DNA of 64,000 nt, from assembly GCF_022965805.1 (NCBI RefSeq), contig NW_027330958.1, positions 36,001 through 100,000 on the forward strand. Reading direction: 5' to 3'. The position numbers and the translations under genes are program-made. Position 1 is the stretch's first letter. Every line of letters starts with the position of its first letter. Positions 11,046-22,615 of this stretch are shown here, in pieces. The notes below the pieces were generated by a model. That model saw nothing but the letters and a program-made list of their open reading frames with translations. It was not told the origin of the DNA and ran no database searches. Origin of the DNA: Primulina eburnea. Taxonomy: Eukaryota; Streptophyta; Magnoliopsida; Lamiales; Gesneriaceae.

Positions 11046-14000
11046 GGGCTTCTTCCCGGTGGCTGGTCTTTTTAAGACTGTCTTCCAAGGCTGATCCCTG
11101 CAAGAATTCTCTAGTTAGAAAATCTGGTAAAGAATTAGATTTTCCAGAAATATGTTCAATATCAAAATCGAAACAAGCTAATATTGCTTGCCATCTAGCA
11201 AATATTTGTTTAGATGCTATTACTTTAACATCTTTTAAAAGAATATCTTTGGCAGATTTGCAATCAACTCTTAATAAAAATTTCTTATTTAAAAGATCAC
11301 TTTCAAATTTTGTAATACATTTAACAATTGAAAGAATTTCTTTCTTTACTGTAGAATAATTCTTTTGAGTATTATTCCAAGTTCCAGAAGTATATCTTAC
11401 AAGAATTTCTTTAGATGTATTATCTAATTGTTGTTTAAGTATTCCTCCATATCCAATATCAGAGGCGTCTGTTTCAACTATTTTGAATGCTTCAGGATTA
11501 GCAATAGATAAACAAGGGAGTTCTTTAACTCTTTCTTTTATTTTTTGTATTGCTAAAGTATGACTATTAGTCCATGGTTGAGGATTTTTCTTCAACCTTT
11601 GAAATAATAATTTACAATCTTGAGCGAGATCTTTATAAAAATCTCCTATATAATTAAGACTTCCAAGAAATCTTTGTAATTGATTTACTTCAGTGATTTT
11701 ATCAGGAAATTTATCAGCAAAAACAATTGCTCTTTCAATAGGAATTATTATTCCATTTTCAATATAATGTCCTAAGAATTTTATCTTAGTTTGGAAAAGT
11801 TTTACTTTTTTCTGATTTACTGCCAAACCAGCTTTTTTAGTAACTTGAATAAATATATTTAAATGTTTAAAATGCTGATCAATATTATCAGAATATATAA
11901 GGACATCATCTATATAGACAATAATATAATCTGTATAAGAATTATAAATTTCATTCATTATATTTTGGAATTCCATTGGAGCATTTTTTAATCCAAATGG
12001 CATTACATTCCATTCGTAATGACCAAATGGTACAGTAAAAGCTGTTTTATATTTATCTTCTTCTTTTAGAAGAATTTGATAAAATCCTGATTTTAAATCA
12101 AAAGAAGAGAATACTTTTCCTTTAAATAATCTATTTAGTAAATCTCTTTTATTTGGTAATGGATGCTTTATCCATTTTAATGCTTTATTAAGTGGTTTAT
12201 AATTGATAACAAGTCTTGGAGCTCCTCTTTCAATTTCGGCTGCATTTTCAACATAGAAAGCTGGGCAACTCCAAGGACTATTACTTGTTCTGATTAACTC
12301 TTTTTTAAGAAGACTATCAATTTCTTCTTTGCAATAATTTAAAAGTCTAGGCCCCATTGCTATAGGCCTTGCTTTTGTAGGAATTTTATCCTCAGAAAAA
12401 TCATCTGTATAAGGAAGACTGACTTGATGTTTTTTCCTATTCCAAAAGGCATTAGGAACATCAGCGCATATCTCTTTAGATATGATTTCTGAAATAATTT
12501 TTATTTTTTCCTGAATTTTATCAGATTTTAACTTATCTTTAATATTTTTAAAGAGAATTTCATCTTTTAATGAAGTAATAAAATTTTCTTTATTACTAAC
12601 TATTTTTTGTAAAATATTTATAGATTTTGAAACTGGTATTGTTGTGAATGGGAAAAATAAATTATTACCTTTAATGTTGGTATATAAACCCTTTTCATTA
12701 ATTTTATTAATAGGAAACAACATTTGGAAAAATGGAGTTCCTAAAATCACAGGAGTAGATATATTTTTAATGAGAATAAAAGTTGTATTTAAACAAACTC
12801 CAGAATTACATATTGCCACATCAGACAATTTGTAATTAACTATAAGAGGTTGCTTATTAGCAGCAGTGATAAATTGAGTAGTCTTTTTATAATATTTAGA
12901 CGGAACAATTCCTTCACTGATGCAATTTACATCAGCTCCTGTATCTAATAATGCTTCAATAGTAATTTTAAATTTTTTGTTAATAATTAATGTTACTTTT
13001 GAGTACCATTTTTGAGAAATAATCTGATCAATTTTATTGATCCATACCATTTGATTTATTTCTTGATCATCATCATTTTTTGGTAAAATATCTTCTTCTT
13101 CTTCTTCCTCAGAAGTAGAATCTTTGTCCCAAGTATTATTATTAATACTAAGAGTATTTACTCTTTCTTTTAAATATTTTATCTCAGATTTTATCTGATC
13201 TATTTCTCCTTTTAATTCAGAAATAGTAGGCTCTCTTTCTTTTTGTTTAGCCTTTTCTAATATTTTATTGTAAGAATATAATTCATGTTCTTGTACAGTA
13301 TTTTGTACAAGTTTAGTGGGCTTGTGATTTGCCATATTTAAATAATGTTCTATAGCTTTTCTTTTTTCTATAGGGTCCTTTATTTGATCTATGGGATCTA
13401 AAATGAAAGTTTCTTCATTTGATATGACATTGATTTCTAATCCCATAAAATTTATGAGACATGTATCACAATCACAATCTGGATTGCAAATTTTATTTTC
13501 TGATATTTCAGAATCATTATCTGTACTACTGTTAGAATATTCAGATAATTCATTATCAATAATATTGATATAAAAATCTTTTTCCTGTAGATTTTCTTCT
13601 GTATTAAGAAGAATATTTATCAATGATTCTTTTAAATCATTGTTTATATTGAGATTATTAATCTTTTTCTTGACATAACACTTATTAGCTTTATGTCCAA
13701 TCTTTCCACACTTCCAGCATACTGGAACTTTAGTAGAGTCATTTTTTATAGGTTTTTTAAACTTTTTCTTAGAATATTTTTTAGATTTTTCTTTATCTTT
13801 TATATAATGGTTTTTCTTTTTAAAAGGAAATCTTTTCTTTTTCTTATCCCTTTTAGGATATTGTATTGGTTGAAAGCCTATTTGCTCACAAAAATCACCA
13901 ATAATATTTGTATTTTCTTCTTTTTGCATATCAAGTTGTCTTTTTAACTTGATATCATTGCAAAGATTAATTCCTTCTGCAGTTATTTCTGCAGATAAAT

Positions 14001-16419
14001 CTCCGTAAGTAAGAATGTTCCAATCTATGGAATTTGTTGGAGATTTAGATTTTAATCTATTTTTTACTCTTTCAGCAAAAAGAACTGGAAGTCCGGAAAT
14101 AAATTTTTCTTTCCAGAAATTTGCATTGCAATCATTTCTAGTTAAAACCTTGGTCATAAAAACATCTTTATACCATCTGAATTCAGATAGTGTTGGGCAT
14201 CTCAAATTCATTAATTGTTCTTGAGATCTATCTAATTGGAGTTCATTAGCTCCAATAAAATTAGATAAAATTGTATAAATAAGTGTATTTACAGCATCTG
14301 ACTCTTCTCTTCCATTAAGATCAACTATAGAAGAGTTTAGAATTTTATTCTTTGCTTCTTTAGAAAGATAAAAATCCCACCAACCTTGAAGTTGGCCTGT
14401 GAAACCAGTAATAATGGCTTGAGCAATTTGCCTATCATTATTACCTTTTATCTTTGCCGTAGAAGAATATATTAACATTTGTTTAATAATAGTTTTAATC
14501 TGATATTCAGATTTTCCATCTATATTCCATTCAGTAATGGCTTCTCCATTAAACTGAACGTAATCTTTTTTCTCTTCAATTTGAAGATCAACAGGTGTAG
14601 CCTTTTTATAAAAAGGTTTTACAATTGATACTTTATGCATTTTATTAATCTGCATTTCATCTTCTGACGAACTAGAAATATTATCTAGTTGTTCAGATTT
14701 GGTAATTACCGAAATAGAACATTTTTCTTTAATATTAATTTTTTGTAATCGATCTATTAAACCTTCCATAAAATCATCATCTTTTTTAGAACTTAAAAGA
14801 AAATTTTCTTTTTTAAGATTAGGAGGAGGTTTTATCATCAAAGTCTTTGAACTTTCACCACTAGAATTTCCTTGTTTGGATTTTGATAAAATCTCTTCTA
14901 TTCTAGTAGTCTGATTTCTTAAAGAATGTAGAGTAAGATTGGTAAAATTATTCTGCTGAATAATATGGTCAAAATTACCATGCCCTATTTCTGATTTTAT
15001 AGGGGCAGCATATATTTCTTTATTACCCTTTTTAATTTGTAAAGTAGTAAAAGGAGGATGAATCTCAAAAGATTCTTCTCCAGTTTCATGAACATATAAT
15101 TTATATGTTGATTCAAGAGTATTTATAAAAGACTCATCTTTAAAATTTGGAAATATTTTATTCCTTGCTGGAAAATATAAATTTTCCATCCATTTGAAAA
15201 AATCTAAATTTAATTTAGTTTCTTCAATCCATTCTAAGTATCTTGAAACATATAATGTTTGTTGTTTTGAATTTAAACAACTTAAAAACCATTTTTTCTT
15301 ATTAAGATTTTTAATCTTATCTAAACTCTTTTGGATAGAGTTATTATTAATAACCATAACATTATATCCCATATCAGAAAAAGTAGGAGAATTTGATTTT
15401 TTATTATTAACAGAATAACTTCGTTGAAATCTAGACGTACTAGATTCAGGAATATCTACTTTATATTCTGGATGAGATACATTATCATTAGTCTTTTGAA
15501 GACCAGATATACTAATTTTTTCAAAATCAGATATAGAAGAAGTAGAATTTCTACTTTCTTCAGGAAGTTTAATTCGTAAATGTCTTTGAGATGAGAATTT
15601 TATTTCGACATCTCCATCAACATATTGAATTATACTTTCTAGCTTTCTAGATTCTTCTTTTAAAGAAGGGGCTATACTTTCCATTTTCCAGATTTCTGGC
15701 AGAGTAACTTGACTCCAATTAATTGTTTTAGGAATCATAATATTACTTTTAGTAATATCAGTTATGAAAAGAGTAGTTTCTCCTCTTTTTGAACTAATTT
15801 GATTAGTATTGATTCTAAAATTGGATATCGTTGAATTCATGACTTTGTAACAAATTCTATATAATAAAACAACATTTTCTGTTCCATCTATCATATCAAA
15901 ACCTTCAGTTTTTATATTTAAAGTGAGGGCTTTCATGATATTTGGATCAGAAAGAGAAATTGGAAAATTAGGGAAACAACTAAAATGTATTGGTCCTTCG
16001 CATAATGAAGATTCTACTATTCCTAATAAGGAATCTTCGAATTTATTATGCCTTTGATCTCTTACTAAAATTAAAGCTGAAGTATTTAGACCTAATCTGG
16101 TAAGAGGTTTTAAACCTACTTGTATCATTCCCAAATGCATAAATTTGTAATTTTGCTTGTGAATATTAACAAGGTTTTGAGATAATAAACTAAATGAGTC
16201 GTATCCTCCTTTTAGAGGAATCGCTTCTTCAATTGTTTTAATAATATAGTCGGATTTAAAATTAAATCCATTAGATCTATAGATCTTCATATTAGAAGAT
16301 GTTGGTATTTTCCAGTTTTGAATATTTTTCTCGAAATTTTCAGAAATAATTAATTCTTTGTTCTTAGTATTACTACTTGAAGATTTATTCTTCGTAAAAG
16401 ATCGTATTAATTTATCCAT
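11038..16419 (-). CDS. Copy B: full-length pararetrovirus ORF1 polyprotein
   Basis: This uninterrupted 1,793-codon ORF is the best-preserved polyprotein in the window. Domains in order: a 30K-type movement-protein region (about 45-230; D121 in ILVRDQRH); a Ser/Asn-rich linker; a coat-protein-like region (about 640-920) with a Lys-rich block and a CX2CX4HX4C knuckle at C901-C914; a second Cys cluster CNPDCDCDTC (978-987); a heptad-like and acidic linker; an aspartic protease with DTG at 1159; reverse transcriptase (about 1345-1560) with YIDD at 1502-1505; and RNase H with TDAS around D1651, ending near LPDFLTREF. No integrase is present, as expected for Caulimoviridae. The order matches florendoviruses best; another petuvirus-like genus is possible. 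The product would move, package and replicate a circular DNA virus by reverse transcription. Whether this copy is expressed is unknown. Confidence 0.88.
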   Translation of the reverse strand: MDKLIRSFTKNKSSSSNTKNKELIISENFEKNIQNWKIPTSSNMKIYRSNGFNFKSDYIIKTIEEAIPLKGGYDSFSLLSQNLVNIHKQNYKFMHLGMIQVGLKPLTRLGLNTSALILVRDQRHNKFEDSLLGIVESSLCEGPIHFSCFPNFPISLSDPNIMKALTLNIKTEGFDMIDGTENVVLLYRICYKVMNSTISNFRINTNQISSKRGETTLFITDITKSNIMIPKTINWSQVTLPEIWKMESIAPSLKEESRKLESIIQYVDGDVEIKFSSQRHLRIKLPEESRNSTSSISDFEKISISGLQKTNDNVSHPEYKVDIPESSTSRFQRSYSVNNKKSNSPTFSDMGYNVMVINNNSIQKSLDKIKNLNKKKWFLSCLNSKQQTLYVSRYLEWIEETKLNLDFFKWMENLYFPARNKIFPNFKDESFINTLESTYKLYVHETGEESFEIHPPFTTLQIKKGNKEIYAAPIKSEIGHGNFDHIIQQNNFTNLTLHSLRNQTTRIEEILSKSKQGNSSGESSKTLMIKPPPNLKKENFLLSSKKDDDFMEGLIDRLQKINIKEKCSISVITKSEQLDNISSSSEDEMQINKMHKVSIVKPFYKKATPVDLQIEEKKDYVQFNGEAITEWNIDGKSEYQIKTIIKQMLIYSSTAKIKGNNDRQIAQAIITGFTGQLQGWWDFYLSKEAKNKILNSSIVDLNGREESDAVNTLIYTILSNFIGANELQLDRSQEQLMNLRCPTLSEFRWYKDVFMTKVLTRNDCNANFWKEKFISGLPVLFAERVKNRLKSKSPTNSIDWNILTYGDLSAEITAEGINLCNDIKLKRQLDMQKEENTNIIGDFCEQIGFQPIQYPKRDKKKKRFPFKKKNHYIKDKEKSKKYSKKKFKKPIKNDSTKVPVCWKCGKIGHKANKCYVKKKINNLNINNDLKESLINILLNTEENLQEKDFYINIIDNELSEYSNSSTDNDSEISENKICNPDCDCDTCLINFMGLEINVISNEETFILDPIDQIKDPIEKRKAIEHYLNMANHKPTKLVQNTVQEHELYSYNKILEKAKQKEREPTISELKGEIDQIKSEIKYLKERVNTLSINNNTWDKDSTSEEEEEEDILPKNDDDQEINQMVWINKIDQIISQKWYSKVTLIINKKFKITIEALLDTGADVNCISEGIVPSKYYKKTTQFITAANKQPLIVNYKLSDVAICNSGVCLNTTFILIKNISTPVILGTPFFQMLFPINKINEKGLYTNIKGNNLFFPFTTIPVSKSINILQKIVSNKENFITSLKDEILFKNIKDKLKSDKIQEKIKIISEIISKEICADVPNAFWNRKKHQVSLPYTDDFSEDKIPTKARPIAMGPRLLNYCKEEIDSLLKKELIRTSNSPWSCPAFYVENAAEIERGAPRLVINYKPLNKALKWIKHPLPNKRDLLNRLFKGKVFSSFDLKSGFYQILLKEEDKYKTAFTVPFGHYEWNVMPFGLKNAPMEFQNIMNEIYNSYTDYIIVYIDDVLIYSDNIDQHFKHLNIFIQVTKKAGLAVNQKKVKLFQTKIKFLGHYIENGIIIPIERAIVFADKFPDKITEVNQLQRFLGSLNYIGDFYKDLAQDCKLLFQRLKKNPQPWTNSHTLAIQKIKERVKELPCLSIANPEAFKIVETDASDIGYGGILKQQLDNTSKEILVRYTSGTWNNTQKNYSTVKKEILSIVKCITKFESDLLNKKFLLRVDCKSAKDILLKDVKVIASKQIFARWQAILACFDFDIEHISGKSNSLPDFLTREFLQGSALEDSLKKTSHREEAHE

Positions 16420-16623
16420 TCAAGAATATGGTAGATACTGTCAAGGCTTTACCCTGCCTTACCCTTTGGCTTTACAGGCCTTATGGAACCCGACTTAAGG
16501 ATTTCTCCTGGGTATAACTACCTTCTTCCTTACAGAATAAAAGAATAAGATCGTAACAGAAGAATAACTTGTATTAATTTCTGAAGAATTTCTCCAATTA
16601 CAATGGCTCTGATACCACTTTTA
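16420..16623 (-). promoter_or_regulatory. Copy B leader end with PBS
   Basis: Non-coding leader directly upstream of ORF1 of copy B. The PBS core lies on the minus strand at 16605-16617. The rest of the leader has been removed by a deletion that joins this point to the middle of the small leader ORF. Confidence 0.85.
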
Positions 16624-16784
16624 CACTGTTTATAAACAGGATTTATCTCTGGATCTTTTAATCGATCTTCAAGATTTTTAATTTGATTATTAATTAATTT
16701 AATCTTCTTTTTTAAGATTTTCAAATAATTTGCAGACGGCATAATATAATCAAATGGAGGATCATAAATATAATCGTATGACAT
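16624..16784 (-). pseudogene. Copy B/C small leader ORF, C-terminus deleted
   Basis: This encodes the first 52 or so residues of the 79-residue leader ORF (ATG at 16784), ending at NPVYKQ. The remainder and part of the leader are deleted across a 7-base repeat, cactgtt (16624-16630 in the joined form), that occurs on both sides in intact leaders. Because of this and the next deletion, one open frame of 269 codons runs from ORF2 through the leader into PBS sequence; this is a by-product of the deletions. Confidence 0.8.
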
Positions 16785-16877
16785 AAACTTACATGAAATG
16801 ATGAAACTTGAAACTGAGAACTCAAAAACTGGAGAAATCTTCGAAACTCTTATTATGAGAAAGTAGTAGAGAATTTT

Positions 16878-17339
16878 GGTGTTTAATTGACGTGCTTGTC
16901 CAAGGGGTAAACCCCAATTAGCAGCTGGGATAATCTTTTTTATTATCATTTTAGAAAAAGCGTAATCGCGATTGCGATCCATATGTTGGATTTCAACTGA
17001 GCCAGTTTCGACTAGAATTGTTTCAAAATAATCACGAGTTTTTCTCCCCAATATGGGTTGTAAATCTTTAATTAAATAGCTTTGAGCTATATGAATTGGG
17101 GATAGACCTTTTAGGTCTTTGTCAACAGGACAGCAATTAAGACATCCTGAAATTAGATAAGGATATTTTAATTCCTCTTTTGATCCCTTTAAAGCAAATA
17201 TAGCATTATTATAATAATGTATTTCATACGCAGTAGGATCTTCTGCAAATTCTTTAATTGGATCAAACTTTTCTTCCTCTGTGTTAGCCATATTTGACTG
17301 AGGAACTGTAGCACCTCTTTTGAAAGGTGGTTTATTCAT
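16878..17339 (-). pseudogene. Copy C: ORF2, N-terminal fragment
   Basis: ORF2 from the ATG at 17339 to about residue 153 (ARQLNT). It is then joined directly to the leader just upstream of the small ORF, at the 5-base repeat ggtgt (16878-16882). The rest of ORF2 and the promoter block are gone. In place of the C-terminus the frame reads leader sequence. It overlaps ORF1 of copy C by 8 nt. Confidence 0.85.
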
Positions 17340-20300
17340 GGGCTTCTTCTCGGTGGCTGGTCTTTTTAAGACTGTCTTCCAAGGCTGATCCCTGCAAGAA
17401 TTCTCTAGTTAGAAAATCTGGTAAAGAATTAGATTTTCCAGAAATATGTTCAATATCAAAATCGAAACAAGCTAATATTGCTTGCCATCTAGCAAATATT
17501 TGTTTAGATGCTATTACTTTAACATCTTTTAAAAGAATATCTTTGGCAGATTTGCAATCAACTCTTAATAAAAATTTCTTATTTAAAAGATCACTTTCAA
17601 ATTTTGTAATACATTTAACAATTGAAAGAATTTCTTTCTTTATTGTAGAATAATTCTTTTGAGTATTATTCCAAGTTCCAGAAGTATATCTTACAAGAAT
17701 TTCTTTAGATGTATTATCTAATTGTTGTTTAAGTATTCCTCCATATCCAATATCAGAGGCGTCTGTTTCAACTATTTTGAATGCTTCAGGATTAGCAATA
17801 GATAAACAACGGAGTTCTTTAACTCTTTCTTTTATTTTTTGTATTGCTAAAATATGACTATTAGTCCATGGTTAAGGATTTTTCTTCAACCTTTGAAATA
17901 ATAATTTACAATCTTGAGCGAGATCTTTATAAAAATCTCCTATATAATTAAGACTTCCAAGAAATCTTTGTAATTGATTTACATCAGTGATTTTATCAGG
18001 AAATTTATCAGCAAAAACAATTGCTCTTTCAATAGGAATTATTATTCCATTTTCAATATAATGTCCTAAGAATTTTATCTTAGTTTGGAAAAATTTTACT
18101 TTTTTCTGATTTACTGCCAAACCAGCTTTTTTAGTAACTTGAATAAATATATTTAAATGTTTAAAATGCTGATCAATATTATCAGAATATATAAGGACAT
18201 CATCTATAGACAATAATATAATCTGTATAAGAATTATAAATTTCATTCATTATATTTTGGAATTCCATTGGAGCATTTTTTAATCCAAATGGCATTACAT
18301 TCCATTCGTAATGACCAAATGGTACAGTAAAAGCTGTTTTATATTTATCTTCTTCTTTTAGAAGAATTTGATAAAATCCTGATTTTAAATCAAAAGAAGA
18401 GAATACTTTTCCTTTAAATAATCTATTTAGTAAATCTCTTTTATTTGGTAATGGATGCTTTATCCATTTTAATGCTTTATTAAGTGGTTTATAATTGATA
18501 ACAAGTCTTGGAGCTCCTCTTTCAATTTCGGCTGCATTTTCAACATAGAAAGCTGGGCAACTCCAAGGACTATTACTTGTTCTGATTAACTCTTTTTTAA
18601 GAAGACTATCAATTTCTTCTTTGCAATAATTTAAAAGTCTAGGCCCCATTGCTATAGGCCTTGCTTTTGTAGGAATTTTATCCTCAGAAAAATCATCTGT
18701 ATAAGGAAGACTGACTTGATGTTTTTTCCTATTCCAAAAGGCATTAGGAACATCAGCGCATATCTCTTTAGATATGATTTCTGAAATAATTTTTATTTTT
18801 TCCTGAATTTTATCAGATTTTAACTTATCTTTAATATTTTTAAAGAGAATTTCATCTTTTAATGAAGTAATAAAATTTTCTTTATTACTAACTATTTTTT
18901 GTAAAATATTTATAGATTTTGAAACTGGTATTGTTGTGAATGAGAAAAATAAATTATTACCTTTAATGTTGGTATATAAACCCTTTTCATTAATTTTATT
19001 AATAGGAAACAACATTTTGAAAAATGGAGTTCCTAAAATCACAGGAGTAGATATATTTTTAATGAGAATAAAAGTTGTATTTAAACAAACTCCAGAATTA
19101 CATATTGCCACATCAGACAATTTGTAATTAACTATAAGAGGTTGCTTATTAGCAGCAGTGATAAATTGAGTAGTCTTTTTATAATATTTAGACGGAACAA
19201 TTCCTTCACTGATGCAATTTACATCAGCTCCTGTATCTAATAATGCTTCAATAGTAATTTTAAATTTTTTGTTAATAATTAATGTTACTTTTGAGTACCA
19301 TTTTTGAGAAATAATCTGATCAATTTTATTGATCCATACCATTTGATTTATTTCTTGATCATCATCATTTTTTGGTAAAATATCTTCTTCTTCTTCTTCC
19401 TCAGAAGTAGAATCTTTGTCCCAAGTATTATTATTAATACTAAGAGTATTTACTCTTTCTTTTAAATATTTTATCTCAGATTTTATCTAATCTATTTCTC
19501 CTTTTAATTCAGAAATAGTAGGCTCTCTTTCTTTTTGTTTAGCCTTTTCTAATATTTTATTGTAAGAATATAATTCATGTTCTTGTACAGTATTTTGTAC
19601 AAGTTTAGTGGGCTTGTGATTTGCCATATTTAAATAATGTTCTATAGCTTTTCTTTTTTCTATAGGGTCCTTTATTTGATCTATGAGATCTAAAATGAAA
19701 GTTTCTTCATTTGATATGACATTGATTTCTAATCCCATAAAATTTATGAGACATGTATCACAATCACAATCTGGATTGCAAATTTTATTTTCTAATATTT
19801 CAGAATCATTATCTGTACTACTGTTAGAATATTCAGATAATTCATTATCAATAATATTGATATAAAAATCTTTTTCCTGTAGATTTTCTTCTGTATTAAG
19901 AAGAATATTTATCAATGATTCTTTTAAATCATTGTTTATATTGAGATTATTAATCTTTTTCTTGACATAACACTTATTAGCTTTATGTCCAATCTTTCCA
20001 CACTTCCAGCATACTGGAACTTTAGTAGAGTCATTTTTTATAGGTTTTTTAAACTTTTTCTTAGAATATTTTTTAGATTTTTCTTTATCTTTTATATAAT
20101 GGTTTTTCTTTTTAAAAGGAAATCTTTTCTTTTTCTTATCCCTTTTAGGATATTGTATTGGTTGAAAGCCTATTTGCTCACAAAAATCACCAATAATATT
20201 TGTATTTTCTTCTTTTTGCATATCAAGTTGTCTTTTTAACTTGATATCATTGCAAAGATTAATTCCTTCTGCAGTTATTTCTGCAGATAAATCTCCGTAA

Positions 20301-22053
20301 GTAAGAATGTTCCAATCTATGGAATTTGTTGGAGATTTAGATTTTAATCTATTTTTTACTCTTTCAGCAAAAAGAACTGGAAGTCCGGAAATAAATTTTT
20401 CTTTCCAGAAATTTGCATTGCAATCATTTCTAGTTAAAACCTTGGTCATAAAAACATCTTTATACCATCTGAATTCAGATAGTGTTGGGCATCTCAAATT
20501 CATTAATTGTTCTTGAGATCTATCTAATTGGAGTTCATTAGCTCCAATAAAATTAGATAAAATTGTATAAATAAGTGTATTTACAGCATCTGACTCTTCT
20601 CTTCCATTAAGATCAACTATAGAAGAGTTTAGAATTTTATTCTTTGCTTCTTTAGAAAGATAAAAATCCCACCAACCTTGAAGTTGGCCTGTGAAACCAG
20701 TAATAATGGCTTGAGCAATTTGCCTATCATTATTACCTTTTATCTTTGCCGCAGAAGAATATATTAACATTTGTTTAATAATAGTTTTAATCTGATATTC
20801 AGATTTTCCATCTATATTCCATTCAGTAATGGCTTCTCCATTAAACTGAACGTAATCTTTTTTCTCTTCAATTTGAAGATCAACAGGTGTAGCCTTTTTA
20901 TAAAAAGGTTTACAACTGATACTTTATGCATTTTATTAATCTGCATTTCATCTTCTGACGAACTAGAAATATTATCTAGTTGTTCAGATTTGGTAATTAC
21001 CGAAATAGAACCTTTTTCTTTAATATTAATTTTTTGTAATCGATCTATTAAACCTTCCATAAAATCATCATCTTTTTTAGAACTTAAAAGAAAATTTTAT
21101 TTTTTAAGATTAGGAGGAGGTTTTATCATCAAAGTCTTTGAACTTTCACCACTAGAATTTCCTTGTTTGGATTTTGATAAAATCTCTTCTATTCTAGTAG
21201 TCTGATTTCTTAAAGAATGTAGAGTAAGATTGGTAAAATTATTCTGTTGAATAATATGGTCAAAATTACCATGCCCTATTTCTGATTTTATAGGGGCATC
21301 ATATATTTCTTTATTACCCTTTTTAATTTGTAAAGTAGTAAAAGGAGGATGAATCTCAAAAGATTCTTCTCCAGTTTCATGAACATATAATTTATATGTT
21401 GATTCAAGAGTATTTATAAAAGACTCATCTTTAAAATTTGGAAATATTTTATTCCTTGCTGGAAAATATAAATTTTCCATCCATTTGAAAAAATCTAAAT
21501 TTAATTTAGTTTCTTCAATCCATTCTAAGTATCTTGAAACATATAATGTTTGTTGTTTTGAATTTAAACAACTTAAAAACCATTTTTTCTTATTAAGATT
21601 TTTAATCTTATCTAAACTCTTTTGGATAGAGTTATTATTAATAACCATAACATTATATCCCATATCAAAAAAGTAGGAGAATTTGATTTTTTATTATTAA
21701 CAGAATAACTTCGTTGAAATCTAGACGTACTAGATTCAGGAATATCTACTTTATATTCTGGATGAGATACATTATCATTAGTCTTTTGAAGACCAGATAT
21801 ACTAATTTTTTCAAAATCAGATATAGAAGAAGTAGAATTTCTACTTTCTTCAGGAAGTTTAATTCGTAAATGTCTTTGAGATGAGAATTTTATTTCGACA
21901 TCTCCATCAACATATTGAATTATACTTTCTAGCTTTCTAGATTCTTCTTTTAAAGAAGGGGCTACACTTTCCATTTTCCAGATTTCTGGCATAGTAACTT
22001 GACTCCAATTAATTGTTTTAGGAATCATAATATTACTTTTAGTAATATCAGTT
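17332..22053 (-). pseudogene. Copy C: ORF1 polyprotein, heavily broken
   Basis: The RNase H, RT, protease, coat and part of the linker region are all recognisable, but the frame is broken many times. There is a nonsense codon at 17872-17874, a 2-base loss near 18206-18210 that hits the YIDD motif, a nonsense codon at 19487-19489, a 1-base loss near 20907-20916, a nonsense codon at 21097-21099 and a 1-base loss near 21667. The N-terminal 225 or so residues, including most of the movement domain and the start, are deleted: sequence jumps at 22053/22054 from ORF1 to the leader. The lesions at about 20910 and 21097 are shared exactly with copy D. Confidence 0.88.
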
Positions 22054-22615
22054 ACTAAAGATTAGATTTAATCTTTATTCTTCAAATCTTCAATTTTAAG
22101 CAGCAAGCTGTGAGCTCTGCTTCTCAAATGCCTTTAAGGTAATCTTGGACCTTTCCAAATGTGGATGAACAAACCACTGTTTATAAACAGGATTTATCTC
22201 TGGATCTTTTAATCGATCTTCAAGATTTTTAATTTGATTATTAATTAATTTAATCTTCTTTTTTAAGATTTTCAAATAATTTGCAGACGGCATAATATAA
22301 TCAAATGGAGGATCATAAATATAATCGTATGACATAAACGTACATGAAATGATGAAACTTGAAACTGAGAACTCAAAAACTGGAGAAATCTTCGAAACTC
22401 TTATTATGAGAAAGTAGTAGAGAATTTTGGTGTGTCGATCACAAAGGGAGTCGACTCCTTAAATAGCAAAGCAATACATACTAGTTACAGTGCTTACACA
22501 AATAAAAACATGACACGTGAAAAGTAAAACTCACACTCAATAATGCACCACAATACTACATACTTTATTACAAAGACTATAAGTCCCGTGATTACTATCT
22601 TTAGTGACATCCAGC
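22054..22615 (-). promoter_or_regulatory. Copy D leader and promoter-like block
   Basis: Viral intergenic region between ORF2 of copy D (right) and truncated ORF1 of copy C (left). On the minus strand it has a G-box CACGTG at 22514-22519, a TATA-like ctatttaag (complement 22458-22466) and the 12-base palindrome ggagtcgactcc beside it. The PBS is absent because of the deletion at 22053. The arrangement matches the leader of copy E and is inferred to be the pregenomic RNA promoter. Confidence 0.65.
22096..22335 (-). CDS. Copy D small leader ORF (79 aa)
   Basis: Complete 79-codon ORF from the ATG at 22335, located between the promoter-like block and the place where the PBS should be. The sequence is Lys/Asn/Ile-rich, with a heptad-like stretch around KKKIKLINNQIKNLEDRL suggesting a short coiled coil. 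It is nearly identical to the ORFs at 51908-52147 and 61625-61864. I do not recognise a family. It could be a translated leader ORF, a small virion-associated protein or an unselected leader uORF. Confidence 0.55.
   Translation of the reverse strand: MSYDYIYDPPFDYIMPSANYLKILKKKIKLINNQIKNLEDRLKDPEINPVYKQWFVHPHLERSKITLKAFEKQSSQLAA

Noticed and set aside
16624..16630. Possible splice scar joining leader ORF to PBS region
   Set aside because: The lost segment has no GT-AG ends at any placement within the 7-base repeat; a microhomology deletion fits better.
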